Assembly (NCBI RefSeq): GCF_011493005.1
Contig: NZ_CP049157.1
Location: forward strand, 1,426,001-1,490,000
DNA: 64,000 nt
Reading direction: 5' to 3'
DNA from: Caballeronia sp. SBC1
GTDB lineage: Bacteria; Pseudomonadota; Gammaproteobacteria; Burkholderiales; Burkholderiaceae
In this document: positions 27,823 to 36,414 of the stretch, piece after piece
Layout: each line of letters starts with the position of its first letter
Position numbering within the stretch: position 1 is the stretch's first letter
The notes under the pieces: generated by a model
Seen by the model: the letters and a program-made list of their open reading frames with translations, nothing else
What the model was told of the DNA's origin: nothing
Database searches by the model: none
Program-made: the position numbers and the translations under genes

Positions 27823-30800
27823 ATGAACGAAAGACAACCGACCGCTGGCCTGAGTCACGCCTTCCTCGAAGGCGGCGGCGAAGTCGCCAAGATCATTGCA
27901 TCCAGAGACTGGTCCACTTCGCCACTGGGACCTCTCGAAGGTTGGTCGAAAACGCTGACCGGCACTATTGCCCTCATCTTGCAGTCGCCTGTTCCCATCG
28001 TGACGCTCTGGGGTGTCGATGGCGTCATGCTCTACAACGACGCTTATTCCGTTTTCGCCGGCGGCCGGCATCCTCAGCTGCTCGGCTCCAAGGTGCGGGA
28101 GGGGTGGTCCGAGGTCGCGGATTTCAACGACAACGTGATGAAGGTCGGCCTGGCCGGCCGAACGCTGCGATACGAAGATCAGGAACTGACGCTGCACCGC
28201 CACGGCCGTGGCGAGCAAGTGTGGATGAACCTGGACTACTCGCCCGTTCGCGACGAGCGGGGCGTGCCGGTCGCCGTCATCGCGATCGTGGTGGAGACCA
28301 CCGCAAAGGTGCGTGCAGAGCGCTGGCTGAGCGGCGAACGCGAGCGGCTGCGGCGGATGTTCGAGCAGGCCCCAGGCTTCATGGCCATGCTGACCGGCCC
28401 CGAACATGTCATCGAATTGACGAACGCTTCCTTCACGCAATTGGTTGGCGACCGCACGATCCTGGGCAAACCGGTGCAGGAAGGATTGCCCGAACTGCGC
28501 GGGCAAGGGTTTGTAGAGATACTGAACCGGGTCTACGCCTCTGGACTGCCCATCTCCGGCAGCGCGCAGTCCATCGTGCTTAATCGGCTCCCTGGGGCGC
28601 CTGCAGAGCAGCGTTACGTCGACTTCGTGTATCAGCCGGTACGCAACGAAGCCGGCGCCGTGATCGGCATCTTCATTCAGGGAACCGACGTGACTGACCG
28701 CCTCGTGGCGGAGCGCGCGGTCCATGAAAGCGAGGAGAAATTCCGCACCTTCGCCCAAGCCATGCCCAACCAAGTCTGGTCGGCGCAACGCAACGGGGAG
28801 CTCGACTGGTTCAACGACCGGGTCTATGAGTACAGCGGCGCGGCGCAGGGCAGTCTTGACGGTCAGGCCTGGGGCATGATCATTCACCACGACGATCTGC
28901 CGGACGCCGTTGGACAGTGGGCGGATGCGGTGGCATTGGGCACGACCTACGAATGCGAGTTCCGCATTCGTCGAGCCGACGGCGCGTTTCGCTGGCATAT
29001 CGCCCGGGCGCTGCCTATTCGCGACAACGCCGGACGCATTGTTCACTGGATTGGCACGAACACCGACATTGAAGACCAGAAGTCCGCGGCACGCGCTCTG
29101 GAGCGCCTGAACAAGACCCTCGCACAGCAGGTGGCGGAAAGTGTTGCCGACCGGGACCGCATGTGGCGGCTTTCTACCGACATGATGCTGGTCGCCGATT
29201 TTCAATCGAATATTGTGGCGGTGAATCCTGCGTGGCAGCAAATCCTTGGAAGGGATGAGAAGAACCTTATCGGCCATTCATTCCTTGAGTTCGTGCATCC
29301 CGATGACCGGGTCGCGACGCTCGCCGAGTTGGGCGAATTGAGCGAGGGCATCCGCACGTTCAAGTTTGTCAACCGGTATCAACGGCAGGATGGCGCGTAT
29401 GTCACGCTGTCGTGGACGGCCGTGCCCGACGACCGTTTCATCCATGCCGTGGGCCGCGACATCACCGCGGATCGCGAAGCGGCGGACGCGCTGCGGCGTA
29501 CCGAACTCGCGCTTCAGCAGGCGCAAAAGATGGAGACAATCGGCAAGCTTACAGGCGGCGTCGCCCACGATTTCAATAATCTGCTGCAGGTCATTTCGGG
29601 CAACTTGCAACTGCTCGCGTCGGACGTGGCGGGCAGCGAGCGGGCAGAGCGGCGCCTGGCGAACGCGCTTGCCGGCGTGAGCCGCGGTGCGAAACTGGCG
29701 AGCCAGTTGCTGGCCTTCGGCCGCCGGCAGGCGCTCGAGCCGAAGACGATCAGGATCGGACGGCTTGTCACCGGTATGGAAGACATGTTGCGGCGCAGCC
29801 TGGGCGAAGCCATTGAGATCGAGACGGTTGTTTCTGCCGGCCTGTGGAATACATTCGTCGATCCCACTCAGGTCGAGAACGCGGTCCTCAATCTCGCCAT
29901 CAATGCACGCGATGCCATGGACAACACGGGCAAGCTGACCCTTGAAGTAGGCAACGCTTTCCTCGACGACCGCTATGCGCTCGATCATGCCGAAGTGACC
30001 CCTGGGCAATATGTGATGCTCGCGGTAACGGATACCGGCTGCGGGATGGAACCCGACGTGCTGGCCCAGGCCTATGAGCCGTTCTTCTCCACCAAACCGG
30101 AGGGCAAGGGATCTGGGCTGGGACTCTCCATGGTCTATGGCTTTGTTAAGCAGTCCGGTGGACACGTCAAGATCTACAGTGAACCGGGCCAAGGCACGAC
30201 GGTGAAGTTGTATTTGCCGCGGACCCGTGACAAGGAGGATCTCGGGGCGGTGATGGAAAGTACGCCGGTACTCGGTGGCGCCGAAACGATCCTGGTCGCT
30301 GAAGATGACGAGCAAGTCCGGGTGACGGTAGTGGAGATGTTGTCGGAACTGGGGTATCGGGTGCTTAGGGCGAACGACGCCGGCAGCGCGCTGGCGATCA
30401 TAGAAAGCGGCGTGTCTATCGATCTGTTGTTCACCGACGTCGTCATGCCGGGTCCGCTGCGAAGTCCCGAATTAGCGCGCCGTGCGCGGCAGTTGATTCC
30501 CGGCATAGCGGTGCTGTTCACGTCAGGCTACACGGAAAACGCGATTGTTCATGGCGGCCGGCTGGATGCTGGTGTCGAACTGCTTGGCAAGCCCTACACG
30601 CGGGAAGCGCTTGCAAGAAAGATCCGGCACGTGCTCGCAAATCAAAGCCAGCATGCGGCGCTCACAGTCGCGCCGGCGCCTTTGAGCGTGCTGTCCGCAA
30701 TCACGCCCAGTGCGCCCGCTGGGCGCGCGCTCAACATCTTGTTCGTTGAAGACGATGACCTGATTCGCTCCAACACGGGTGAGTTGCTCATGGCGCTGGG

Positions 30801-31062
30801 GCACGTGGTCCACGAGGCTGCCAACGCACAAGCGGCGTTGGCGCTGATTCAGAAAGAGGTGGTGGATTTGCTCATCACGGACGTCGGCTTGCCCGGCATG
30901 TCGGGCGAAGAACTTGCCATACGAGCTCGTGTTTTGCGCCATGACCTGGCGGTCATATTTGCAACCGGCGACCATCATGTTTCGAAGGTATCGGGATATT
31001 TTGTCTTGCGAAAACCCTACGATACCGTGAGCATGGCTGCGGTTTTGCGGCAGGTGCAATGA
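27823..31062 (+). CDS. Hybrid sensor histidine kinase with PAS domains and two receiver domains
   Basis: The 1079-residue soluble kinase starts at MNERQPTAGL; no good ribosome site is seen and a GTG lies 33 bases upstream. There are four PAS-type domains: about 20-165 (opening with SRDWSTSPLGPLEGW), 170-305, 310-435 and 455-570. The dimerisation/phosphoacceptor segment GGVAHDFNNLLQ has His582, and the ATPase domain shows NAVLNLAINARDAMD and GSGLGLSMVYGFVKQSGG. Two receiver domains follow, with Asp872 (FTDVVMPG) and Asp1020 (ITDVGLPG). No membrane segment is present, so it senses a cytoplasmic cue. No separate response-regulator gene with a DNA-binding domain is adjacent. Confidence 0.93.
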   Translation: MNERQPTAGLSHAFLEGGGEVAKIIASRDWSTSPLGPLEGWSKTLTGTIALILQSPVPIVTLWGVDGVMLYNDAYSVFAGGRHPQLLGSKVREGWSEVADFNDNVMKVGLAGRTLRYEDQELTLHRHGRGEQVWMNLDYSPVRDERGVPVAVIAIVVETTAKVRAERWLSGERERLRRMFEQAPGFMAMLTGPEHVIELTNASFTQLVGDRTILGKPVQEGLPELRGQGFVEILNRVYASGLPISGSAQSIVLNRLPGAPAEQRYVDFVYQPVRNEAGAVIGIFIQGTDVTDRLVAERAVHESEEKFRTFAQAMPNQVWSAQRNGELDWFNDRVYEYSGAAQGSLDGQAWGMIIHHDDLPDAVGQWADAVALGTTYECEFRIRRADGAFRWHIARALPIRDNAGRIVHWIGTNTDIEDQKSAARALERLNKTLAQQVAESVADRDRMWRLSTDMMLVADFQSNIVAVNPAWQQILGRDEKNLIGHSFLEFVHPDDRVATLAELGELSEGIRTFKFVNRYQRQDGAYVTLSWTAVPDDRFIHAVGRDITADREAADALRRTELALQQAQKMETIGKLTGGVAHDFNNLLQVISGNLQLLASDVAGSERAERRLANALAGVSRGAKLASQLLAFGRRQALEPKTIRIGRLVTGMEDMLRRSLGEAIEIETVVSAGLWNTFVDPTQVENAVLNLAINARDAMDNTGKLTLEVGNAFLDDRYALDHAEVTPGQYVMLAVTDTGCGMEPDVLAQAYEPFFSTKPEGKGSGLGLSMVYGFVKQSGGHVKIYSEPGQGTTVKLYLPRTRDKEDLGAVMESTPVLGGAETILVAEDDEQVRVTVVEMLSELGYRVLRANDAGSALAIIESGVSIDLLFTDVVMPGPLRSPELARRARQLIPGIAVLFTSGYTENAIVHGGRLDAGVELLGKPYTREALARKIRHVLANQSQHAALTVAPAPLSVLSAITPSAPAGRALNILFVEDDDLIRSNTGELLMALGHVVHEAANAQAALALIQKEVVDLLITDVGLPGMSGEELAIRARVLRHDLAVIFATGDHHVSKVSGYFVLRKPYDTVSMAAVLRQVQ

Positions 31063-31138
31063 CCGCAATCGCGCGTTCCGGTAATCCGTTGAGCGTGTTG
31101 CCGGAACATGTTGCTGGACCGTGCGTGGCTGACGCGGC

Positions 31139-31831
31139 TCACTTTGCAGGAGGTTCGCTCGGGACATCCGGCTTGTTGGAGTCGACTGCCAGTGCGTCAC
31201 GAAATTCGTTTAGCCGCTGCTGGTAATTTTCGCCATCGCCGTAAGCAAGGAACGATCGAGTCCTTGACGGGGCGCCGAGCATTTTTCGAGCGTGCTTGAT
31301 GGGGCACCAGTACTGTTCGGTACGCGCGGCGATCTCGGTTCCATAAGCCAGCAAGCCGTTCGCATACGCGCAGTACGCGCAATTGAACTTCTCCATGAAG
31401 TTCAGGTAGCTCAGGGGCCACCGGTCCATCACGATATAGTCCGAACGCCGGACCTTGCTGATCCTGTACACGGGAAAGCAGATGGCTTGATACACGCTCA
31501 AGCCGAGGTCGAGGAACAGCAACGGCACGATCAGCCCGTAGATGACAGGGGCGACCACGACAGTAGCAGGACGGCTCTTGACTATCCAGTGCAGGAGTCC
31601 GGTCTTCGATTGCTGGTGTGCCTCCCTGACTGACTTGTCGAATATGATCCGCTTGCCGTCCACGCGATAGAACAGGCGGACTTCCGCCTGATGCACAGAG
31701 GCTCTCAACTCATCTTCCAGCACGTTTATCTGCGCCATTAGTTGCCGCACTTTCTCGTCCACACGACCCCCGTGCCAGTTGGATACGACGGACAATCCTG
31801 CCAGCTCATGGCCGTTCGAGACAGGCGGCAT
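31139..31831 (-). CDS. Conserved membrane-associated protein of unknown function with CxxC
   Basis: The 230-residue protein has a charged, coiled-coil-like N-terminus (residues 25-60), one long or two short membrane segments (about 95-130; TVVVAPVIYGLIVPLLFLDL) and a C-terminal domain with the motif FNCAYCAYANG. IAARTEQYWCPIKHA follows. The three cysteines and the histidine could bind metal or haem. I recall similar proteins in other Proteobacteria with no assigned function. The start is uncertain; ATG 31738 (MAQINVLEDEL) is an alternative. It is 26 bases downstream of the iron-permease-like gene on the same strand, so the two probably form an operon. Confidence 0.75.
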   Translation of the reverse strand: MPPVSNGHELAGLSVVSNWHGGRVDEKVRQLMAQINVLEDELRASVHQAEVRLFYRVDGKRIIFDKSVREAHQQSKTGLLHWIVKSRPATVVVAPVIYGLIVPLLFLDLGLSVYQAICFPVYRISKVRRSDYIVMDRWPLSYLNFMEKFNCAYCAYANGLLAYGTEIAARTEQYWCPIKHARKMLGAPSRTRSFLAYGDGENYQQRLNEFRDALAVDSNKPDVPSEPPAK

Positions 31832-31857
31832 GAGGCTTGCCGACTATCGCGCAGCGA

Positions 31858-32349
31858 CTAAGAGGAGGCATTGGTAGCGGGCGCCTCCTCTCCTCCGTTC
31901 GCCTTCCGGAGAAACGCGGCTGCAAGTCTCCGGAGCTCCTCTTCAGAGGCATCCTCAATCCCTATCAGGTGATTGTCCGCAGACCGGTGAGAGGCAAGCA
32001 ACTCGTTGAGTTTCAGGTGAAGCGCCACGCTGTCCTTGTTCTGGCTTTGCTGGATCAGGAACACCATGATGAACGTGACAATGGTCGTCCCGGTATTGAT
32101 CACCAGTTGCCAGTCTTCCGAGTAGTGGAAAACCGGTCCGGTCACGGCCCAGACCACAATGCTGATTACCGCCAGGCCGAACGCTACGGGTGAGCCGGTC
32201 CAGCGGGTCACGGCGCTCGCGAAGATATCGAAGGCGCGGGTGACGGGGTGATGGGTCGCGTAAGCAGGACTCAATGTGTCAGGGACTGTGTCCAGCGTGT
32301 CCGTCGACGATTGCGATGGTCGCAATGGGCGCGAAGTTTCCTTACGCAT
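31858..32349 (-). CDS. Low-affinity iron permease family protein
   Basis: The 163-residue protein has a good AGGAG site. It has two membrane helices (FGLAVISIVVWAVTGPVF and VINTGTTIVTFIMVFLIQQSQNKD) and the family signature WQLVINTGTTIVTFIMVFLI, with SQNKDSVALHLKLNELL after it. The bacterial family is named after yeast Fet4 but is much shorter and its transport function is unproven. The C-terminal segment EDASEEELRRLAAAFLRK is typical. It lies upstream of the cysteine-containing membrane protein on the same strand. Confidence 0.88.
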   Translation of the reverse strand: MRKETSRPLRPSQSSTDTLDTVPDTLSPAYATHHPVTRAFDIFASAVTRWTGSPVAFGLAVISIVVWAVTGPVFHYSEDWQLVINTGTTIVTFIMVFLIQQSQNKDSVALHLKLNELLASHRSADNHLIGIEDASEEELRRLAAAFLRKANGGEEAPATNASS

Positions 32350-32565
32350 CGCTTTCTCCTGGTTATTCTTGCTTCGTGTCCATCAGAGCATGAGCAAAAA
32401 TCATTCCGGATAAGCGAGTGCGCGGAGTTTGAAGATATCGCGCTGGTACAGGGACGCGTGAGCGCCATCAGGCTTCAGCGAAGGTGCGGTGCGCCGGGCG
32501 GTCCCGAAAGCGATGGGGACGAAGTCGACATTGGAATCCAGAGCTAGCCCATACATAACGAAACC

Positions 32566-32613
32566 TGCACGGCCGCTTCATGCTTCGGGCTTGATTCAGC
32601 GAGCGGCCGTGCA
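32566..32613 (-). terminator. Long-armed hairpin downstream of the MFS gene
   Basis: A perfect 12-bp inverted repeat TGCACGGCCGCT/AGCGGCCGTGCA with a 24-base loop begins 11 bases past the MFS stop codon. The U-tract is weak (GGTTTCG). Confidence 0.5.
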
Positions 32614-32623
32614 TGATGTGCGA

Positions 32624-33874
32624 TCAAGACGCAGCACCTTCGGGAAGTGCCGCCAGTTGCGTGACCGGAGATAGCAGGATCACCCCTAACTGGATCGCGA
32701 AAGCCACGCTCGACATCAGCAGGCATGCGCCAACGCCGGTCTGCGTCGCGAGGGCTGCGCCAAGCAGCGCGCCCACAGGACGCGCTCCATAGGTTGCGGT
32801 GCTCATGATGGCCGACACTCTGCCAAGCATTGCGTGAGGTGTGATTGCCTGGCGCAATGTGGTTGAGCCGATCGTCCACAGCACCGGACCGGCGCCGAGT
32901 AAAAAGAAGCTCACGCAGGCCATCCATACGTGCGGGAAGAACAATGTTGCGCTCATCAGCACTGATGCCAGGAAGCCGCACAGAGGGCCGATCACGAGTG
33001 TCCGGCCGAAGGAAACTCGCCTGGACACTTCGGGTCCCGCCAGCGCACCGGCCACCATGCCCGCGCCATAAGCCGCCAGGCTTATGCCGATCACCCACGA
33101 CGACATATGCAGATGATGCGCGGCGTAAGCCACGTAGATCGCCTGCAACACGAAATAGCCCAGGTTGAAGAAAACCGCGGTAAGAAGAATGGGGCGAAGC
33201 AGCGGGTCGCGGAATACGAAAGCGGCGCCCTCGCGGACCTCGGCGAGGAAATGCCTACCGGTTCTAGGCGGATGCGCCGAGACTGGCAACGCGCGCAGCA
33301 GCGCGACGGCGAGGGCCGATAGCATGGTCGCTAACGCGTACGCCCAACCCGCCCCCACGGAACCCACGATCACCCCGCCTATCGCCGGACCTGCCGAGTA
33401 CGCCACGCTTCTTGCCAACTCGATGCGTCCGTTTGCTGCCGGCAGCGCAGCCCGAGGCACGAGAGAGGGAACGAGCGAAGGCGCCGCGACGCTGTAAGCG
33501 ACCGTACCCGCGGCACCGATAAAACCGCAGACGGCAAGCAGCGGCAGCGTGAGCAGATGGGCCCCGATCAGCACGAGGATCGTGATCATCGCCAGTACTC
33601 GAATGGCTTCTGCGCTTGCCATCAGGCCGCGTCGGGAGTGACGGTCGGCATAGACGCCCATCGGCAGCGAGAGCAACAGGAAGGGCAGCGTTTGGGCGGT
33701 TTGCAGCAGGCCGGTTTGTGCGGCGCTGGCACCCAGCAGGAAGACTGCAACGAGCGGCGCGGCGGCAAGACTGATTTGCTCGGCGGATTGCGCCAGCAGA
33801 TTCGACCAGGCTAAACGATGGAATGCGGACGGCAGGGTGATGCGCTGGTTAGGCTGGTTTGGCGGAGGGTGCAT
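32624..33874 (-). CDS. MFS exporter (EntS/MFS_3-like)
   Basis: Start MHPPPNQPNQ at 33874 has AAGGAG at good spacing; the frame is open to 33919. The 416-residue protein has twelve helices. It shows the features of the EntS/drug-efflux group: FHRLAWSNLLAQSAEQISLAAAPLVAVFLLGASAAQTGLLQ, then LLSLPMGVYADRHSRRGLM (the RK-rich loop between helices 2 and 3), and TIGSTTLRQAITPHAMLGRVSAIMS late in the protein. The latter is the usual QxxxPxxxxGRVxA motif of this group. It is likely a proton-driven exporter for a drug or siderophore; the substrate is unknown. No regulator is adjacent. Confidence 0.9.
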   Translation of the reverse strand: MHPPPNQPNQRITLPSAFHRLAWSNLLAQSAEQISLAAAPLVAVFLLGASAAQTGLLQTAQTLPFLLLSLPMGVYADRHSRRGLMASAEAIRVLAMITILVLIGAHLLTLPLLAVCGFIGAAGTVAYSVAAPSLVPSLVPRAALPAANGRIELARSVAYSAGPAIGGVIVGSVGAGWAYALATMLSALAVALLRALPVSAHPPRTGRHFLAEVREGAAFVFRDPLLRPILLTAVFFNLGYFVLQAIYVAYAAHHLHMSSWVIGISLAAYGAGMVAGALAGPEVSRRVSFGRTLVIGPLCGFLASVLMSATLFFPHVWMACVSFFLLGAGPVLWTIGSTTLRQAITPHAMLGRVSAIMSTATYGARPVGALLGAALATQTGVGACLLMSSVAFAIQLGVILLSPVTQLAALPEGAAS

Positions 33875-33958
33875 GACGTGGAACTCCTTGGGAGGTGGCC
33901 CAGTCATCATGGTGTGCAAGAGCGCGCGATACGCCCCGGATCTTGCGCTTACGTTCAG

Positions 33959-34294
33959 CTACGCATACGGTTTCGTGGTGGACGGCTGGTGATAATCGTC
34001 TTCCAGGTGATGTCGTACCGCCAAGATCGTCACGGTGTCGCTATTGTCTATTTCGAATAGCGCTACAGATCCGGATCGCCCAAAAGGAATGATCAGTTCC
34101 CGCAGAAAGGGAAGATTCGGCTGCGCCTTTCGGCAGGTAAAGGGTGAGGCGCGAAGCGTGGCGATGCCTTCGTAGACTGCGTGAAGAGCGCGCTCGCCGA
34201 GCGATATGTCCTGCGTATCGCGTGTGAGGATGAAGTCGTAAAGTCGTTCGAGATCTTCTGCGGCACCAGCGGTAAAGCGTATCTCGAGCGTCAT
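33959..34294 (-). CDS. ParE/RelE-family toxin
   Basis: The 111-residue protein has the ParE fold pattern: IRFTAGAAEDLERLYDFI at the N-terminus, a middle helix, and FLRELIIPFGRSGSVALFEI, then TVTILAVRHHLEDDY at the C-terminus, the usual place of the active basic and aromatic residues. ParE toxins poison DNA gyrase while RelE relatives cut mRNA on the ribosome; which applies cannot be decided here. Its ATG overlaps the upstream antitoxin stop by four bases, typical of type II toxin-antitoxin pairs. The pair adjoins a gene relic, suggesting insertion into degraded DNA. Confidence 0.9.
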   Translation of the reverse strand: MTLEIRFTAGAAEDLERLYDFILTRDTQDISLGERALHAVYEGIATLRASPFTCRKAQPNLPFLRELIIPFGRSGSVALFEIDNSDTVTILAVRHHLEDDYHQPSTTKPYA

Positions 34295-34569
34295 CGTCGT
34301 GTCTTGCTCCGCGCTTTCGCGGCGTCTAGCCGCTTGCCCAAGCGAGAAAGTACTTCCTCGGCCGAAATGTAGTCGCCGCTGCGCTTCGCGTCGTCTCGAG
34401 AGGCAAGTCCTCGAGCAACGAACTCACTATGATGCTGGCGACGCAGGATGTTTTCGCGAATCGCCTGTTCGACAAAGCCGGACAGGCTCTCACCTTCCTG
34501 CAAGACCCTTTCGGCGGCCTCGCGCAATTCTGGCTCGACCCGCACTGACGGGAAAGTAGCTGTTTTCAT
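34291..34569 (-). CDS. ParD-like antitoxin (YlcI/YnfO type)
   Basis: The 92-residue protein has a ribbon-helix-helix N-terminus (TATFPSVRVEPELREAAERVLQEGESLSGFVEQAIREN), which would bind the operator. The basic C-terminal tail (EEVLSRLGKRLDAAKARSKTRR) should wrap the toxin. It lies upstream of and overlaps the toxin gene, the usual ParDE order, and probably autorepresses the pair. The assignment as antitoxin rests on the fold and on the partner. Confidence 0.88.
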   Translation of the reverse strand: MKTATFPSVRVEPELREAAERVLQEGESLSGFVEQAIRENILRRQHHSEFVARGLASRDDAKRSGDYISAEEVLSRLGKRLDAAKARSKTRR

Positions 34570-34604
34570 GATTCACGCTCAAGAGTCACACGGATTATCA
34601 TCAT

Positions 34605-34728
34605 CCGACCGGCGACGCGTTCAAGAAGGAAATTGCGCTGTACGCGGATGATCTGAAGACCGTGGGCGTGTTGAATGGCAGCACGGATTCGAATCACTTC
34701 GCTAACCGGGTGTTCGCGGATGTGCAGG
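34605..34728 (+). pseudogene. C-terminal remnant of a nitrate/sulfonate-type ABC binding protein
   Basis: The frame reads AFKKEIALYADDLKTVGVLN then STDSNHFANRVFADV. This matches the very C-terminus of NMT1/SsuA/TauA-type periplasmic binding proteins (YADDLK-x-x-G-x-x-x-x-STD-x-x-x-FA-x-R-V-x-x-DV). A stop lies just upstream at 34569 and the rest of the gene is missing. It is wedged between the antitoxin start and the MocR gene, on the opposite strand to both. Confidence 0.75.
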
Positions 34729-34766
34729 TTGGAGCAGGCCGAACTATGCCCGCTCCAACCACCGCT

Positions 34767-36242
34767 CTAAACCTTCACCCCCCGCACCAGCCTAGCCAGA
34801 AGCCGGACCAAAGGCTCGAACAACTCCGCCGATGTATTCCCGTACCCGAGCACGAGCCCGTTGTCCTCGGGCATGGGCTGCAGCGCAAAACTGGATAGCG
34901 CGGTGGGCGCTAAGCCATGCTGCCGGGCGGCATCGGCAATCTCGCGGTCCGGGTAGCACGCTGGCAACCGTACCGTCAGGTGCAACCCACAATACCCGCC
35001 TTCAATGACATGCGTTATAGGCAAGTGCCGGGTCAGCGCTTCTCTCAACGCATGCTGCCGGTCTCGATACAAACGCCGCATGCGGCCCAAATGCCGGCTG
35101 AACTGACCGCTTTCAATGAACTCGGCCAGCGCAAGCTGTTCATAACGGTGGCCGCCTCGCAGCATGTCGTCCAGCGGCGTGCGCATCTGCGCCACCAGGG
35201 TCTCCGGCAGGACCAGAAACCCCAGGCGCAACGACGGAAACATCGTCTTGCTGAACGTGCCCACGTACAACACAGGCGCCTGCGTCACCAACCCCTGCAT
35301 GGCGCCAATAGGCTCGCCCGCATGGCGAAATTCGCTGTCGTAGTCGTCCTCGATGATCCACGTGCCATGCCGCTGCGCGTTCGCGATCAACTCAAGACGG
35401 CGCGCGACAGTCAGCACCGCGCCCGCGGGATATTGATGCGAAGGCGTGGTGTAGATCAGCCGTGGCGGTTGCAACCTCCAGGCGTTTTCATCGGCGATCA
35501 GGCCATCGGCGTCAACGCGCATCGGCACCATGCGCAGGTCGCCCGCGCGCATCGCCGCCTTCGCTCCCCGATACCCCGGGTCTTCGATCCACGCTGTATC
35601 GCCGGCATTGGTCAGCAAGCGCACGCACAGCGAAAGCGCTTCCTGCGCACCCTCCGTAATGACGACCTGAGCTGGTTCGCATCGCACTCCCCGGGCTATG
35701 CCCAGATGCCGCGCAATTGACGCACGCAACGCTGGCTCACCCGGAGGATCACCATAACCAAGAGCCGCTGGCCCTGCGTTTCGAATTGCACGGTCGATCG
35801 CACGGCGCCATGCAGCCAGCGGGAAATGGGACAAGGCCGGCACACCCGGACGCAACGCAGCGTTCCCCTCGGCCGGCGGTGCGGCGGCCTGAATGCGCGT
35901 CAGCCGCTGCGCAATGGCCGGCGCTACCGGTGCCTGGCGCTTGCCTTGCGGCGGCGCCGGACGCGACAACGTCGCTACCCGCGTGCCCTGCCGGTCAGGT
36001 TGCACGTACCCCTCTGCGGCCAGCAGATCGTACGCGGCGGTCACCGTGTTGCGGGAGATCGCCAGCGCCTCCGCCAGTGCGCGCGAGCCCGGCAGGCGGC
36101 TTCCCGGCGCGAGGTGGCCGCCAAGAATGGCTTCCTTGAATCGATGATGCAACTGGCGTTGCATGGGCGCCGCGCCGGGCCCTCTGGCGAGTGGCGCCTC
36201 AAGCAGGGTTTGCGGCACGGGCAACGAAGCAGCGGTTGTCAT
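34767..36242 (-). CDS. MocR-family PLP-dependent transcriptional regulator
   Basis: I take ATG 36242 (MTTAASLPVPQTLLEAPL), giving 491 residues; upstream codons to 36350 would cover the divergent promoter. The N-terminal GntR winged helix (about 30-95; LPGSRALAEALAISRNTVTAAYDLLAAEGYV) is joined to an aminotransferase-like domain with EDPGYRGA, IIEDDYDSEFRH and the cofactor lysine in VGTFSKTMFPSLRLGF. PdxR and GabR are relatives of this type. It diverges from a GNAT gene across a 172-base spacer holding an inverted repeat, so it probably controls that gene. The effector is unknown. Confidence 0.9.
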   Translation of the reverse strand: MTTAASLPVPQTLLEAPLARGPGAAPMQRQLHHRFKEAILGGHLAPGSRLPGSRALAEALAISRNTVTAAYDLLAAEGYVQPDRQGTRVATLSRPAPPQGKRQAPVAPAIAQRLTRIQAAAPPAEGNAALRPGVPALSHFPLAAWRRAIDRAIRNAGPAALGYGDPPGEPALRASIARHLGIARGVRCEPAQVVITEGAQEALSLCVRLLTNAGDTAWIEDPGYRGAKAAMRAGDLRMVPMRVDADGLIADENAWRLQPPRLIYTTPSHQYPAGAVLTVARRLELIANAQRHGTWIIEDDYDSEFRHAGEPIGAMQGLVTQAPVLYVGTFSKTMFPSLRLGFLVLPETLVAQMRTPLDDMLRGGHRYEQLALAEFIESGQFSRHLGRMRRLYRDRQHALREALTRHLPITHVIEGGYCGLHLTVRLPACYPDREIADAARQHGLAPTALSSFALQPMPEDNGLVLGYGNTSAELFEPLVRLLARLVRGVKV

Positions 36243-36301
36243 AAGCAGAGTGGGGGAATGCACGCGACCGAGCGCAGCCACGAGCGTGGAGCCACGAAAA
36301 A

Positions 36302-36332
36302 CATGGAATGTGGCACTTTTTAAGGTTCCATG
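36302..36332. promoter_or_regulatory. Candidate MocR operator in divergent spacer
   Basis: Inverted repeat CATGGAA-N17-TTCCATG lies between the MocR gene and the GNAT gene, 60 bases from the former start and 83 from the latter. Arm centres are 24 bases apart. Binding is inferred from position. Confidence 0.4.
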
Positions 36333-36414
36333 ATGCGCGTACGTTAGCACATGCTTCGTCCGCGTTCTGCGTGAACCTCTGCTCTACGACCGCCCCATGC
36401 CGCAAGGAACCGTT

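Noticed and set aside
27811..29277. 488-codon minus-strand frame opposite the hybrid kinase
   Set aside because: Antisense shadow of PAS-domain coding sequence with no recognisable motif or ribosome site.
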